The notes under the pieces were generated by a model. The model ran no database searches. It was not told the DNA's origin and saw nothing but the letters and a program-made list of their open reading frames with translations. The position numbers and the translations under genes were made by a program. This document shows positions 48,337-57,614 of a stretch of 64,000 bases of DNA, piece by piece. Position 1 is the first letter of the stretch; each line of letters opens with the position of its first letter. This DNA comes from an uncultured Pseudodesulfovibrio sp. (lineage in GTDB: Bacteria > Desulfobacterota > Desulfovibrionia > Desulfovibrionales > Desulfovibrionaceae): assembly GCF_963675635.1 (NCBI RefSeq), contig NZ_OY776488.1, forward strand, positions 1,649,501-1,713,500, in the 5' to 3' direction.

Positions 48337-49476
48337 ATGCAAACAGGAAATCCAACCGGCCCCATCTGGTTTAATGTCGGCGAAGCGTCAGGCGACCTTC
48401 ATGGCGCGGAACTCATCAAACGACTCAAGGAAGTTGCCCCCGAGGCGACCTTCACTGGTATGGGCGGCCCAGCCATGCAGGCCGAGGGTATGGACATACG
48501 CTTCTCCATGAAGCTCATATCACTGGTGGGCATCACGGAAATACTCGGCGGCCTGACACGCATCATCACGTTGCTCGGCGAAATCAAGCACGAACTCATC
48601 AGGGTGCGCCCCCGCGCCATCATCCTGGTGGACTGCCCGGAGTTCAACTTCCGTATCGCCAAGATCGCATACAAGCTCGGCATTCCTGTTTATTATTATA
48701 TCAGCCCGCAAATCTGGGCCTGGCGTTCAGGCCGCGCCAATTTTCTGCGCAAGTATGTCCGTAAGGTCATCTGCATCCTGCCTTTTGAAAAGGATTTTTA
48801 TAAAAAATACAACATGGATGTGAACTATGTAGGTCATCCGCTCATGGATGTTTTGCCGCTGGCCGAACTCGACGAAGTTCCAGTGGATGAGAACCGCATT
48901 GGCCTGCTGCCCGGCTCACGCAACAAGGAAGTCAGCACCCTATTGCCTGAATTTGCCGGAGCAGCCAAGATACTGCAAAAGGCCCACCCGAACCTGCATT
49001 ATGTCATTGTCCGCGCTCCGGGCATGGAAAAAGAACGGCTCCTTTCGTTGTGGCCCAACGATATTCCGGTGAAAATTGTTGAACCAGACACTCGATACAA
49101 GACATTCCGGTCATGTAAGTGTATCATGGCTGCATCCGGTACGGTCACATTGGAAACTGCACTCATCGGTACCCCGGTACTCGTGGCCTATAAGGTTTCC
49201 TTCATCTCCGAACTGATCGCCAAGCTACTCGTCAACGTGGACCACATTTCCTTGCCCAACCTCATTGCAGGGCACGAGATCTACCCGGAGTACATTCAGA
49301 AAGACGCGTGCGCGAACACACTCGCACAGGCTGCCAGCCGCTGGCTGGACGACCCCACGGAATATGACCGCGTCAAACAGGAATTGATCAAGCTCCGCAC
49401 CATGGTCGGAGAACCGGGCGCACCGTTACGTGCAGCACAGATTATTACGGACGACTTGGCCAAACTTGGCAAATAG
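48337..49476 (+). CDS. lpxB: Lipid A disaccharide synthase
   Basis: 379 residues. Family motifs: WFNVGEASGDLHGAELIKRL at the N-terminus, VDCPEFNFRIAK, YYISPQIWAWRSGR, LPGSRNKEVSTLLPEF and AASGTVTLETALIGTPVLVAYK. It joins lipid X and UDP-diacyl-GlcN to make the lipid A disaccharide at the inner membrane. It is followed 38 nt later by a glycosyltransferase gene. Confidence 0.96.
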   Translation: MQTGNPTGPIWFNVGEASGDLHGAELIKRLKEVAPEATFTGMGGPAMQAEGMDIRFSMKLISLVGITEILGGLTRIITLLGEIKHELIRVRPRAIILVDCPEFNFRIAKIAYKLGIPVYYYISPQIWAWRSGRANFLRKYVRKVICILPFEKDFYKKYNMDVNYVGHPLMDVLPLAELDEVPVDENRIGLLPGSRNKEVSTLLPEFAGAAKILQKAHPNLHYVIVRAPGMEKERLLSLWPNDIPVKIVEPDTRYKTFRSCKCIMAASGTVTLETALIGTPVLVAYKVSFISELIAKLLVNVDHISLPNLIAGHEIYPEYIQKDACANTLAQAASRWLDDPTEYDRVKQELIKLRTMVGEPGAPLRAAQIITDDLAKLGK

Positions 49477-49514
49477 TCCAATCATTTCAAATTTTCTACT
49501 CACTGGCAGGCATC

Positions 49515-51245
49515 ATGAACCGATTCGATTTCCCCCAAACGCTCCCGCCCAGCAAACCGCTGCTGCCCGCATTTACGGAACACTTTTCCGGCTGGCATCT
49601 TGGCATGGGATTACCCAACACACTGCTCGGACTGCTACCGACCCTCTTTCAACTCGCCAGACGTGACCCGGACTGCAAAGACACGACTCAAGGCATGTCC
49701 ATCTGGGGTACACAGGCCCACCCGCTGACTCCGGGCATGGGAACCTGGGGCATCAAAAGCCTGAACATGGGCCTCAAACTCGGTCCGGCTTTCACACGCG
49801 TATTACTCATCACCGCCAAACTCCCAAAACTGGGTGAAGCAGCCAGCGAAACTGGCGATGATGCAGAGAGCAAAGCTGAACTCGAAGCTATGGACACATG
49901 GTACGCACTCGCCCGACAGGATGACAGAAAGCTGATCCTGCGTTTTCTGACCGTTGTCCTGAATGATTCGACCAAGGGACTCTCCTGGCTTCACCACGTA
50001 TGGGACGACCTCATTCATATGGGCAAGCCGGAAATTCCCAAAGCCGCCCTGGACATGATCGAGTGGACCGACGCCACCGCTCCGCTCAAGGAGCGCATGG
50101 AGGCAGACTGGGCATTCCATTGTCTCCCGCCAGAAAAGGCCCTGCCCATTATCGAAGAACTGGACCCGGCACTCTGGGGATTGTGGCGAGCCTATGCTGG
50201 TGGCGAACTGCTGCTGCGCATGGGTAAAAAAGGCGAAGCCAAGGGGATCCTTGCAGGACTCTGGAAGGCTATCCCGTGGCACGTCAACCTGACGCTCAAG
50301 CTCTATGATCTTTTCAAAATACCGCCAATCGGCGAGAGTGAAGACACAAAAGATGTCACCATTCTCGTCTATTCGTGGAACAAGGCTGACCTGCTCGCCG
50401 ACACCCTGCATAGTCTTCTGGAAAGCGACATCGGTCACGCCAAGGTTATCGCCCTGAATAACGGCTCCTCCGATCACACAGACGACGTGCTGCTCAAGGC
50501 ACAGGGAGCATTCGGTGCTGACCGCTTCCGTATCGAAACACTGCCTGTCAACGTCGGCGCACCAGCCGCGCGCAACTGGCTGCTAGCCCTGCCAGAAGTC
50601 AAAGCCTCCAAATGGGCGGCGTTTCTGGACGACGACATCGTGCTGCCCAAGGATTGGTTGATGCGACTGCTCGGCCCGGTAAAAAACCGTGATGACATCG
50701 GGGCTGTCGGGTGTCGTATCACAGCAGCCGTACCGCCCTATGGTTTGCAATCGGCAGACTACAATCTTTTCCCAATACCGCCTGCCGATCCCAAGGCAGA
50801 TATGGTCCCCAACCGGGTACTGGTTTTCGACAATTGTGCCGGAACACTCGACACAGGACTTTTTACCTACACCCGCACCTGTCTGTCCGTGTCCGGCTGT
50901 TGCCACATGGTCAACATGCGCTCCATAGAAGAGGCGGGCGGATTTGATCTGCGCTACACTCCGTCGCAGTTCGATGATCTGGACCGCGACATCCGCTCAA
51001 GCCTGATTGGTATGCCTGCCCTGTTTGTAGGCGGCCTTGCAATCCGTCACATCCAGCACTCCAGCCTGGCTCAATCAAAGGACGTCAGGCAGATAGGTCA
51101 GGTCATGGGGAACAAGCTCAAACTCGACACAAAGTTCACAGACGAGGAGCTCATCCGTCTGGGGGAAGAAAACCAGCAACGCTCATGGCGCGACCTGAAA
51201 GAAAAAAGCACCTTCCTCGTTGACCGGCTCGGAATGAGTACCTAG
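49515..51245 (+). CDS. Family 2 glycosyltransferase with large N-terminal domain
   Basis: 576 residues. The first ~275 residues are helical with no recognised family. The GT-A domain starts near 280 (VTILVYSWNKADLLADTLHSLL), with ALNNGSSDHTDDVL and FLDDDIVLPKDW as the nucleotide and metal sites. A later segment (GGFDLRYTPSQFDDLDRDIR) matches the acceptor-side ED motif region. No membrane helices are evident. It probably acts on LPS or a protein glycan beside lpxB; donor and acceptor unknown. Confidence 0.82.
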   Translation: MNRFDFPQTLPPSKPLLPAFTEHFSGWHLGMGLPNTLLGLLPTLFQLARRDPDCKDTTQGMSIWGTQAHPLTPGMGTWGIKSLNMGLKLGPAFTRVLLITAKLPKLGEAASETGDDAESKAELEAMDTWYALARQDDRKLILRFLTVVLNDSTKGLSWLHHVWDDLIHMGKPEIPKAALDMIEWTDATAPLKERMEADWAFHCLPPEKALPIIEELDPALWGLWRAYAGGELLLRMGKKGEAKGILAGLWKAIPWHVNLTLKLYDLFKIPPIGESEDTKDVTILVYSWNKADLLADTLHSLLESDIGHAKVIALNNGSSDHTDDVLLKAQGAFGADRFRIETLPVNVGAPAARNWLLALPEVKASKWAAFLDDDIVLPKDWLMRLLGPVKNRDDIGAVGCRITAAVPPYGLQSADYNLFPIPPADPKADMVPNRVLVFDNCAGTLDTGLFTYTRTCLSVSGCCHMVNMRSIEEAGGFDLRYTPSQFDDLDRDIRSSLIGMPALFVGGLAIRHIQHSSLAQSKDVRQIGQVMGNKLKLDTKFTDEELIRLGEENQQRSWRDLKEKSTFLVDRLGMST

Positions 51246-51277
51246 TTCTTTCTCACCAAGAATGAGGGAGAACCACC

Positions 51278-51601
51278 ATGGAAGATGTACGAGTATACGG
51301 CGACTTTCATCGAATCACGCCGGAGATATATGAACAGATCAAGGATTCCAATCCTTTTGATCAGGTAGAGTACGACGGTGATGTCTTGCGTGTGGACCAC
51401 GAAGGTCATTACCTCATGATCGACAACTTCATCGAAGCCATCCGCGACCTGTTGCCAGAGAATGGATACGGACATGTAGAGTACATCGATCAGCTTGACT
51501 GGGTCGTCACCCGATACACGATCACCCCCGGCAAGATTGAAGAAAAGGTCGTCCGGGTAGACAATGTAGTCGACGCCCACCAAAGAAACTACGGCCTCTA
51601 A
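51278..51601 (+). CDS. Conserved-looking small protein, unknown function
   Basis: 107 residues, acidic and rich in Tyr and Asp, soluble (VEYDGDVLRVDHEGHYLMID, WVVTRYTITPGKIEEKVV). GAGGGAG is well placed before the ATG and the gene has its own terminator, so it is likely real. It lies 32 nt after the glycosyltransferase gene. No family is recognised. Confidence 0.65.
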   Translation: MEDVRVYGDFHRITPEIYEQIKDSNPFDQVEYDGDVLRVDHEGHYLMIDNFIEAIRDLLPENGYGHVEYIDQLDWVVTRYTITPGKIEEKVVRVDNVVDAHQRNYGL

Positions 51602-51637
51602 AAAAACGGCTGATTCATAAAGAATCAGCCGTTTTTT
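51601..51637. terminator. Bidirectional terminator
   Basis: A6-CGGCTGATTC (51601-51616) pairs perfectly with GAATCAGCCG-T6 (51622-51637) around ATAAA, between convergent genes. Confidence 0.92.
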
Positions 51638-51657
51638 GTTGCAATGAAAACAACCGT

Positions 51658-52458
51658 CTACATGAACGCACTCCAAAGCATCTTGGTACCCACGATAAAA
51701 AGAAGTATCGCAAATATCCGCTTGAGCTTGTCCACAGGCAGGCTATGGGCGAGCTTTGCCCCGAGCGGCGCAGTGAGCACACTCATCGAGATGATGCCGA
51801 GAAAAGCCGGGATATAGATATAGCCGAAATGCGGACCGGGGATGCCTTCAACGTTCCAGCCGTTGATGATGAAGCCGGTCGTCCCGGACAATGCGATAGG
51901 CAGGCCGACAGCCGCAGCCGTCGCAATGGCCGTATGCATGGTCTGGTTGCACCACGACAGAAACGGAACAGTCAAAGTGCCGCCGCCGATACCGACCAGT
52001 GCGGAAAAAATCCCGATCCCATTACCCACGACAAATGTTCCGGCCTGTCCCGGCAGTTCCCGCGCGCTCTTCGGTTTCATACCCAGCAGCATCTGCGTTG
52101 CCACATAATACAGGAAAAACCCGAAGAACGCCTTGAGGAACCCCGTGGGCAACAACGCCGCCACCCAGGCTCCGAGGTAGGTTCCCACAATAATGCCCGG
52201 GGTCAACCTCCAGAATGCAGAATAATTAATGGCCCCGCGCTTGTGATGAGCACGCATGCTCGAAAGAGACGTAAAAATGATGGTCGCCAATGATGTACCA
52301 AGGGCAATATGCTGAATATGCACCTCTGGGAAATTCTGCAGTTCGAAAGCGATATTGAGCATGGGGACGATGACCAAGCCGCCACCAATCCCCAGCAAAC
52401 CTGCCAAAACCCCGGCAAAAGCACCGAGAACTATATATATCAAATAGGTAGTGATCAT
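51658..52458 (-). CDS. TauE/SafE-family sulfite/organosulfur exporter
   Basis: 266 residues with about eight membrane helices in two repeats. The repeats start with AGVLAGLLGIGGGLVIVPML and FSALVGIGGGTLTVPFLSW, the hallmark GIGGG pattern. Family members export sulfite, sulfoacetate or related anions. It lies 121 bp downstream of the FMN dehydrogenase on the same strand, but a hairpin separates them. Confidence 0.88.
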   Translation of the reverse strand: MITTYLIYIVLGAFAGVLAGLLGIGGGLVIVPMLNIAFELQNFPEVHIQHIALGTSLATIIFTSLSSMRAHHKRGAINYSAFWRLTPGIIVGTYLGAWVAALLPTGFLKAFFGFFLYYVATQMLLGMKPKSARELPGQAGTFVVGNGIGIFSALVGIGGGTLTVPFLSWCNQTMHTAIATAAAVGLPIALSGTTGFIINGWNVEGIPGPHFGYIYIPAFLGIISMSVLTAPLGAKLAHSLPVDKLKRIFAILLFIVGTKMLWSAFM

Positions 52459-52534
52459 ATTATCCCTATAACATGCGTATTCACGACTCCTTCACAGGAG
52501 AACGGATACACGGTTTGGAGAAATGCACAGGAAA

Positions 52535-52572
52535 ACAGGTCGGACAAAAAGGTATCTTTTTGTTCCACCTGT
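52535..52572 (-). terminator. Hairpin after the FMN dehydrogenase gene
   Basis: ACAGGT and ACAAAAA (52535-52550) pair with TTTTTGT and ACCTGT (52557-52572), with a short internal mismatch and a GGTATC loop. The minus strand continues TTTTCC. Confidence 0.55.
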
Positions 52573-52579
52573 CCGAGTT

Positions 52580-53596
52580 TTAGAACAAGACGTTTATATC
52601 AATGGATTTGATATCCTTGCACCCTGTCAGTACCATGGCTCCCGAGAGCTGGGCCTTGAGAGATGCAAAATACGAATCGACGCCATCTTCCAAGCCACCC
52701 ATGGCAGCCACGGAAACAGGACGGCCAATCATAACCGCGTCCGCACCGAGCGCAATCATCTTGAGAACATCCACGCCTGTCCGAATACCGCCATCCACAA
52801 TCACTGCAAGCTTACCTTTGACCGGCTCAGACACTTCATGAATCACCTCGGCTGTTCCGGGAGCATGATCGAGCACCCGCCCACCGTGGTTGGACACCAC
52901 GATGCCGTCTGCTCCAACTTCGGCAGCCAACTCGGCTTCATCAGGAGTCATGATTCCCTTGATAATGAATTTGGCATCCCAGCTATGAACCGTATCAATA
53001 ATCTTCTTCAATTCAGAGGCTGGCTTGGGAGAAACAGGACGGCCCATCTGACGCAAGGTGATCAAACCGGCAGCATCGACATCCATACCAAAGGTGGTAC
53101 ATCCTGTAGCGCGGGCCAATTCCAGTTTTTCATCCAATTCCTCGCCTTCCCACGGCTTGATAAAAGGGATTCCATAACCATGGTTCTTGACGATTGCAGC
53201 AAACCCGGCCTCATGCACAAACGGCGGCACACCGTCGCCTGTACACCCGATGATTCCGGCACGCCTGCTGCCACTGACCACGGCTTCGGCATAAGCATCT
53301 TCACTGATACCGCCGCCCATGTTAAAAGACACGCCGCCGATAGGAGCAGCCATAACCGGCATGGAAAGATTGTAGCCGAGCAGAGACGTGGACGTGTCAG
53401 GCTCAGTCACATCATGCAAAAGGCGCATATTCAGTCGAATTTCGGCCAACGCCTCGTAATTGCTTTTAAAAGAGGAGCCGGTACCGAGTCCGCCCATTCC
53501 AGGGACTTCACCGGCACACGCCTTACCATCGCAAACCTTACAGACACGACAAAAGCCCTTCATCATCTCGCGTGCTTTATCTCTGATTTCCTTCAT
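52580..53596 (-). CDS. FMN-dependent alpha-hydroxyacid dehydrogenase (lactate dehydrogenase/oxidase-like)
   Basis: 338 residues. The TIM-barrel FMN domain shows MPVMAAPIGGVSF, FIIKGIMTPDEAELAAEVGADG, the catalytic His/Arg stretch VSNHGGRVLDHAPG and VIVDGGIRTGVDVLKMIALGAD. An unusual N-terminal cluster CRVCKVCDGKAC (residues ~16-27) may bind metal or an Fe-S centre. The gene starts 2 nt after the GntR regulator stop. The operator upstream resembles those of lactate and pyruvate regulators, favouring lactate or a similar 2-hydroxyacid as substrate. Confidence 0.82.
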   Translation of the reverse strand: MKEIRDKAREMMKGFCRVCKVCDGKACAGEVPGMGGLGTGSSFKSNYEALAEIRLNMRLLHDVTEPDTSTSLLGYNLSMPVMAAPIGGVSFNMGGGISEDAYAEAVVSGSRRAGIIGCTGDGVPPFVHEAGFAAIVKNHGYGIPFIKPWEGEELDEKLELARATGCTTFGMDVDAAGLITLRQMGRPVSPKPASELKKIIDTVHSWDAKFIIKGIMTPDEAELAAEVGADGIVVSNHGGRVLDHAPGTAEVIHEVSEPVKGKLAVIVDGGIRTGVDVLKMIALGADAVMIGRPVSVAAMGGLEDGVDSYFASLKAQLSGAMVLTGCKDIKSIDINVLF

Positions 53597-53598
53597 TC

Positions 53599-54297
53599 CT
53601 ATCTCCTTGATATATTGATTGAAAATACAATACTTTCTGTAGAAGCAAGATGTTCACGCATGGCTCGTTCAGCCTGCATGGCACGCCCGTTCTTCACTGC
53701 CTCAACAATGGCCCGATGCGCCCTGATTGATGCCTGCTGACGTTCCGGGGACTGCACTTCCTCTGCGCGGCTTTTGGCAAATCCTTCATGCAGAACCATG
53801 ACCATTTCCTTGAGCACAGGGTTACCAGAGGCTTCAGCCAGCAATTGATGAAATGCATGATCGTATCCCGCACCGGAGTCTCCACGACGAACCGCATGCT
53901 CCTGATTGATCAATACGTCTTCAAGACGGGTCAACTGATCCGGCGAACCGTTGACGGCAGCCAAGGCCGCAATTTCCGGTTCCAACATCTTGCGAACCTC
54001 GAACACGTCCCGCAGGTCATGTTGCCCGGAAAGCACAACGTCAAACAAAGAGCCATCGTCTTCACGGCTTTCACTGACGAACGTCCCTGAGCCTTGACGA
54101 CTTTCCAATACGCCGGACTCGGCCAGAATCTTGATCCCCTCGCGCACAGAAGTCCGAGAAACACCGAACTCCTCGGCAAGTTTGCGTTCGGCAGGAAGAC
54201 GATCACCGGGCATTAACGTCCCATGGCCGATCATCTGCTTGATCTGCTTAACGATTTCTTCTGAAATTGACTTTTTATTAACTGGTTTGACTTCCAT
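53599..54297 (-). CDS. GntR/FadR-family transcriptional regulator
   Basis: 232 residues from MEVKPVNKKSISEEIVK at 54297, chosen for GGAGAGGAG upstream; a longer start would run through the operator. The winged helix is GDRLPAERKLAEEFGVSRTS. The FCD ligand domain follows (FEVRKMLEPEIAALAA, HAFHQLLAEASGN). It is co-transcribed with the FMN dehydrogenase and very likely controls it. The effector is probably a 2-hydroxy or 2-oxo acid, by analogy with LldR and PdhR. Confidence 0.88.
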   Translation of the reverse strand: MEVKPVNKKSISEEIVKQIKQMIGHGTLMPGDRLPAERKLAEEFGVSRTSVREGIKILAESGVLESRQGSGTFVSESREDDGSLFDVVLSGQHDLRDVFEVRKMLEPEIAALAAVNGSPDQLTRLEDVLINQEHAVRRGDSGAGYDHAFHQLLAEASGNPVLKEMVMVLHEGFAKSRAEEVQSPERQQASIRAHRAIVEAVKNGRAMQAERAMREHLASTESIVFSINISRR

Positions 54298-54310
54298 ACA
54301 GCTCCTCTCC

Positions 54311-54327
54311 AATTGGTTGGACCAATA
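54311..54327. promoter_or_regulatory. LldR/PdhR-like operator
   Basis: AATTGGT-TGG-ACCAATA is a near-perfect palindrome of the FadR-subfamily type (TTGGT-N3-ACCAA). It lies 14 bp before the regulator ATG and next to its ribosome binding site. Binding there would repress the regulator-dehydrogenase operon. Confidence 0.7.
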
Positions 54328-54442
54328 ATCCAATTAGACCACATTTTCGTGGTCGTCAATATTTTAGAGCTGTATTTCAGAAAGAATAAAGAAGGAGTAC
54401 ATGTCAATGAGGAAGGACACTACACGTAAAATGCTGGATTTA

Positions 54443-55636
54443 TCAGGCCTTGCGCAAGGTATGCAACGTTATTTCCGGATGCGTACCAAGGCGCATTGGT
54501 GGTCCCCAATAGCCGGTACCCGTGTTCACATACAACACTGTGTCGTCATGCAGGTATATACCGCGCACATATTTCTGAAACAGATGGATCATGAAATTGT
54601 ACGGAAAATACTGTCCACCATGAGTGTGGCCGGACAGCTGGATATCATACCCAGCCTTGGCTGCGTCAAATACCGAATTTGGCTGATGCGCCAACAGGAT
54701 CGACACATCGTGCTCCGGAGCACCCTTCCGAGCCCCGGCAGGAGACGAGATATGGCTTGGCTCCAGACGGTAGGCATTGATATCAGGGACACCGGCCAAC
54801 AGGATTCTCCCCTTACCGGTGTCGATAAGTGTATGTTCATTCACCAGCGGCCTGATACCGAGTTGTTCAACTTCAGCCAGCCATTCGTGGACACCGGAAT
54901 AATACTCATGATTTCCAGTACAGAACCACACGCCATACGGTGCTGAAAAATCAGCCATTGGCAAAATATCATCCTTAAGACCGTCCACGGCTCCATCCAC
55001 CAAGTCTCCTGTGTGCACGATCATATCTGCACCGAGCTTGTTGACCTCCTCCACGACCATACGGGCCCAATCAGCGCGGATGGTCGGGCCGATATGCGTG
55101 TCTGAAACCTGGGCTATGGTAAACCCGTCAAGACCAGACGGAAGGTCGACTACAGGAAGCGTATTGCGCACGACTTCGGGTTTGCTCCGCGCCGTAAAAA
55201 CGGCAAAACCAGTCATTGGCAAAGCCGTTGCTAAGAACAGGCCATTGGATGCATTGAGCAGAAAACGACGGCGCTGGACATTGGGTTGAATGAAATAAGG
55301 TCTTCGGCTTCGCTTGACGAACAACTTTTTCATACCGGCCATGATGACCCCAAGCAGGTGAGGTATATCCCGAACAAGCATGAAGAAAATGAGAATGGAA
55401 ATAAAACCGAAGAAGGTAAACCCCACCCAATCAATGGAATCACAGGCAAGGCATTCGTACCTTTCCGTGCGTTGCAGGAACCATGTTATCCTATGACCGA
55501 ATAGAAGTATCGCCAACGCCAGCCACAGCGTGATCTTCCGTTTGCGGCCAACGGACAGAGGCTCGATAAGTCGCCATCCAAGATAGAGCACTATCAAGGT
55601 TATGACGGTCAGGACAATAACAACCCAGGACATCAT
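54443..55636 (-). CDS. Membrane-bound metallophosphoesterase (YaeI-like)
   Basis: About 397 residues if it starts at MMSWVVIVLTVITLI (55636); an ATG at 55666 and a TTG at 55690 are alternatives. Four to five N-terminal membrane helices are followed by a phosphoesterase domain. Its metal motifs are VSDTHIGPT, HTGDLVDG, CTGNHEYY and LSGHTHGGQYFP. RRRFLLNASNG before the fifth helix resembles a twin-arginine motif but is internal. Substrate is likely a lipid or envelope phosphate ester. Confidence 0.83.
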   Translation of the reverse strand: MMSWVVIVLTVITLIVLYLGWRLIEPLSVGRKRKITLWLALAILLFGHRITWFLQRTERYECLACDSIDWVGFTFFGFISILIFFMLVRDIPHLLGVIMAGMKKLFVKRSRRPYFIQPNVQRRRFLLNASNGLFLATALPMTGFAVFTARSKPEVVRNTLPVVDLPSGLDGFTIAQVSDTHIGPTIRADWARMVVEEVNKLGADMIVHTGDLVDGAVDGLKDDILPMADFSAPYGVWFCTGNHEYYSGVHEWLAEVEQLGIRPLVNEHTLIDTGKGRILLAGVPDINAYRLEPSHISSPAGARKGAPEHDVSILLAHQPNSVFDAAKAGYDIQLSGHTHGGQYFPYNFMIHLFQKYVRGIYLHDDTVLYVNTGTGYWGPPMRLGTHPEITLHTLRKA

Positions 55637-55795
55637 GACTGCGCTTACTCCATATATTACTCTCATTAGCCATGGGATACATTTCAGCAATTGTCAAATT
55701 ATCAAACGGACCTGCGGAGATAGTATCCTGCTCTGGTTCTCAATAGCGTAGTTATCTGATAGTGGAACTAATCTCGACATCACAAGGAGCACGCG

Positions 55796-57010
55796 ATGAC
55801 CTTTACCACGCCTCTCATCTTTATTGAAAACAACCCTCTGCTGGATATGATGGCCAAAACGGGGCTTTTGTTACTGGCTGGATTGATAACATTCATCCTT
55901 GCCAGGCTGCTCCTGGTGCGCGCTGCTCACGCTTTTGCCCGCAGGACCAAAAGCCAACTGGACGACATCCTCATGGAAGAAGGGGTGTTTTCTCGGGCAG
56001 CCCTGCTCGCCCCTGCCCCCGTGCTGTTCTGGGGACTCGAATTATTCCCCAATACCAAAGATATGCTTGATGATGCCATTTATGCATACATGGCCGTGGC
56101 TGTTATCCTCGTATTGGTCAAAGTTCTCGATGGGCTGACACGGCTTTACCAGACTTTCGGCATAGCCAAACGTCGCCCCATCAAAGGGTACGTGCAACTC
56201 GTCAAACTTTTTGTATACATTCTTGGCGGTATATCAGTCGTTTCCATCCTCCTTGGCAAGTCTCCCTGGGGCCTTCTTTCAGGCATCGGGGCCATGACCG
56301 CAGTGCTCATGCTGGTCTTTCGCGACACCATCCTGTCTCTGGTCGCAGGAATACAGATATCTGCCAATGACCTGCTACACAAAGGAGACTGGATTGAAAT
56401 GCCTGCCATGAGCGCGGACGGCGACGTGGTCGACATTGCTCTGAATACGGTCAAAGTGCAGAACTGGGACATGACCATCACGGCCATTCCCACATACAAA
56501 TTTCTGGATACACCTTTCAGAAACTGGAAAAACATGAGCGAGTCCGGAGGGCGACGAATCAAACGGTCAATCAAGATCGACATGTCGTCAGTCAGGTTTG
56601 CAGACGCCCCGCTGATCGAGCATCTGCAAAAAGTCCAACACCTCACTGACTACATTACGATACGTCAAGCTGAGATCAATACAGCCAACACAACCAGTGG
56701 AGCTGATCCGGCCTCGACACTCAATGGACGCCGCCTGACCAATCTCGGCCTGTTCCGCCGTTATGTCCTTGAATATCTGCGTTCACATCCTCTTTTAAGA
56801 CAGGATATGACCATGCTCGTCCGTCAACTCCAGCCAGAGGCATCCTCAGGGATTCCCCTTGAAATATATTGCTTTACAAACAAAACAGGTTGGGGAGACT
56901 TTGAAGACATCCAATCCGACATAATGGACCACCTGATTGCGGCACTCCCGGAATTCGGCCTGAGAGCATACCAACGGAACGCCTTGATCGACAGCCGGGG
57001 CTCAGCGTAA
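55796..57010 (+). CDS. MscS-family mechanosensitive channel (YbdG/MscM-like)
   Basis: 404 residues, close to YbdG. Five membrane helices precede the MscS pore helix region (GIGAMTAVLMLVFRDTILSLVAG), then the beta domain (GDWIEMPAMSADGDVVDIAL) and a long C-terminal part. The GDVVDI and NWDMTITAIPTYKFL segments are characteristic of YbdG. It is a second, distinct MscS-type channel in the window, transcribed alone. Confidence 0.88.
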   Translation: MTFTTPLIFIENNPLLDMMAKTGLLLLAGLITFILARLLLVRAAHAFARRTKSQLDDILMEEGVFSRAALLAPAPVLFWGLELFPNTKDMLDDAIYAYMAVAVILVLVKVLDGLTRLYQTFGIAKRRPIKGYVQLVKLFVYILGGISVVSILLGKSPWGLLSGIGAMTAVLMLVFRDTILSLVAGIQISANDLLHKGDWIEMPAMSADGDVVDIALNTVKVQNWDMTITAIPTYKFLDTPFRNWKNMSESGGRRIKRSIKIDMSSVRFADAPLIEHLQKVQHLTDYITIRQAEINTANTTSGADPASTLNGRRLTNLGLFRRYVLEYLRSHPLLRQDMTMLVRQLQPEASSGIPLEIYCFTNKTGWGDFEDIQSDIMDHLIAALPEFGLRAYQRNALIDSRGSA

Positions 57011-57614
57011 GACTCGATTCAGCCGATCAAATCCCGTGCCATAAAATCACCCAAAAAAAGGACAAAAATCGTTTGACACGACTCTGCCCTAGAGCCTCGC
57101 GGCTTTGCCGCACACCGGGGAAAAATCACAAAATGATGTTCTTTTCCCTGTGGAATTCGCGTTTTTTTGGGTTCCCAACCGGCAAGCCTTGTGTTAATTC
57201 AATTTGGTCTTGAGGCGGTCCTTTTTTCTCAGACCGCGACACCCCTCGCCTGTCGAAAACCGATCCCACTCAAATATGAAATTGTTTTTTCTAAACTTAA
57301 TCTAGAAAAAAAGTTAAGTATTTCACCAACTGTCATCAAAGTTAGTTGTGGAAAACAATTTTAAAAACCTGACAATCGCTTTCAATCGCTAATATCTCGG
57401 AATATTCAGGCGAGTAGTCAAAAAAAAATCAAATCCCCCCTGTACAAAATCCCATGCCTGAGATATGTTTGCCATCACGTGCCGGCAACATCTTCTCCAC
57501 TCAAAAACGTCTGCGCATGAGCGGGATTGACGCCCATAATCAGGGTGCCCGTAAACACTGATTTTTATGATACACAAGACTTTTTAGGGTCTGTAAGCAA
57601 AAGGAAAACCTGCC
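57011..57614. other. 604-bp non-coding region before nrdG
   Basis: No supported gene. It is AT-rich compared with its surroundings. TTTTTTCTA (57285-57293) and TAGAAAAAA (57303-57311) form a perfect inverted repeat; ACTTAA and TTAAGT close by add another. I looked for NrdR boxes and found none convincing. The promoter and any oxygen-responsive site of nrdGD should be here. Confidence 0.4.

Noticed and set aside
52523..53740. 405-residue plus-strand frame over the FMN dehydrogenase
   Set aside because: Antisense shadow; the minus-strand protein has all family motifs.
55231..55266. RRRFLLNASNG in the metallophosphoesterase as a Tat signal
   Set aside because: It lies about 140 residues into a multi-helix protein, not at an N-terminus. 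It may be a relic of a fused Tat-type phosphoesterase but is not a usable signal as placed.
57167..57364. 65-residue plus-strand frame before nrdG
   Set aside because: No ribosome binding site, spans the AT-rich inverted repeat, and no recognisable features.
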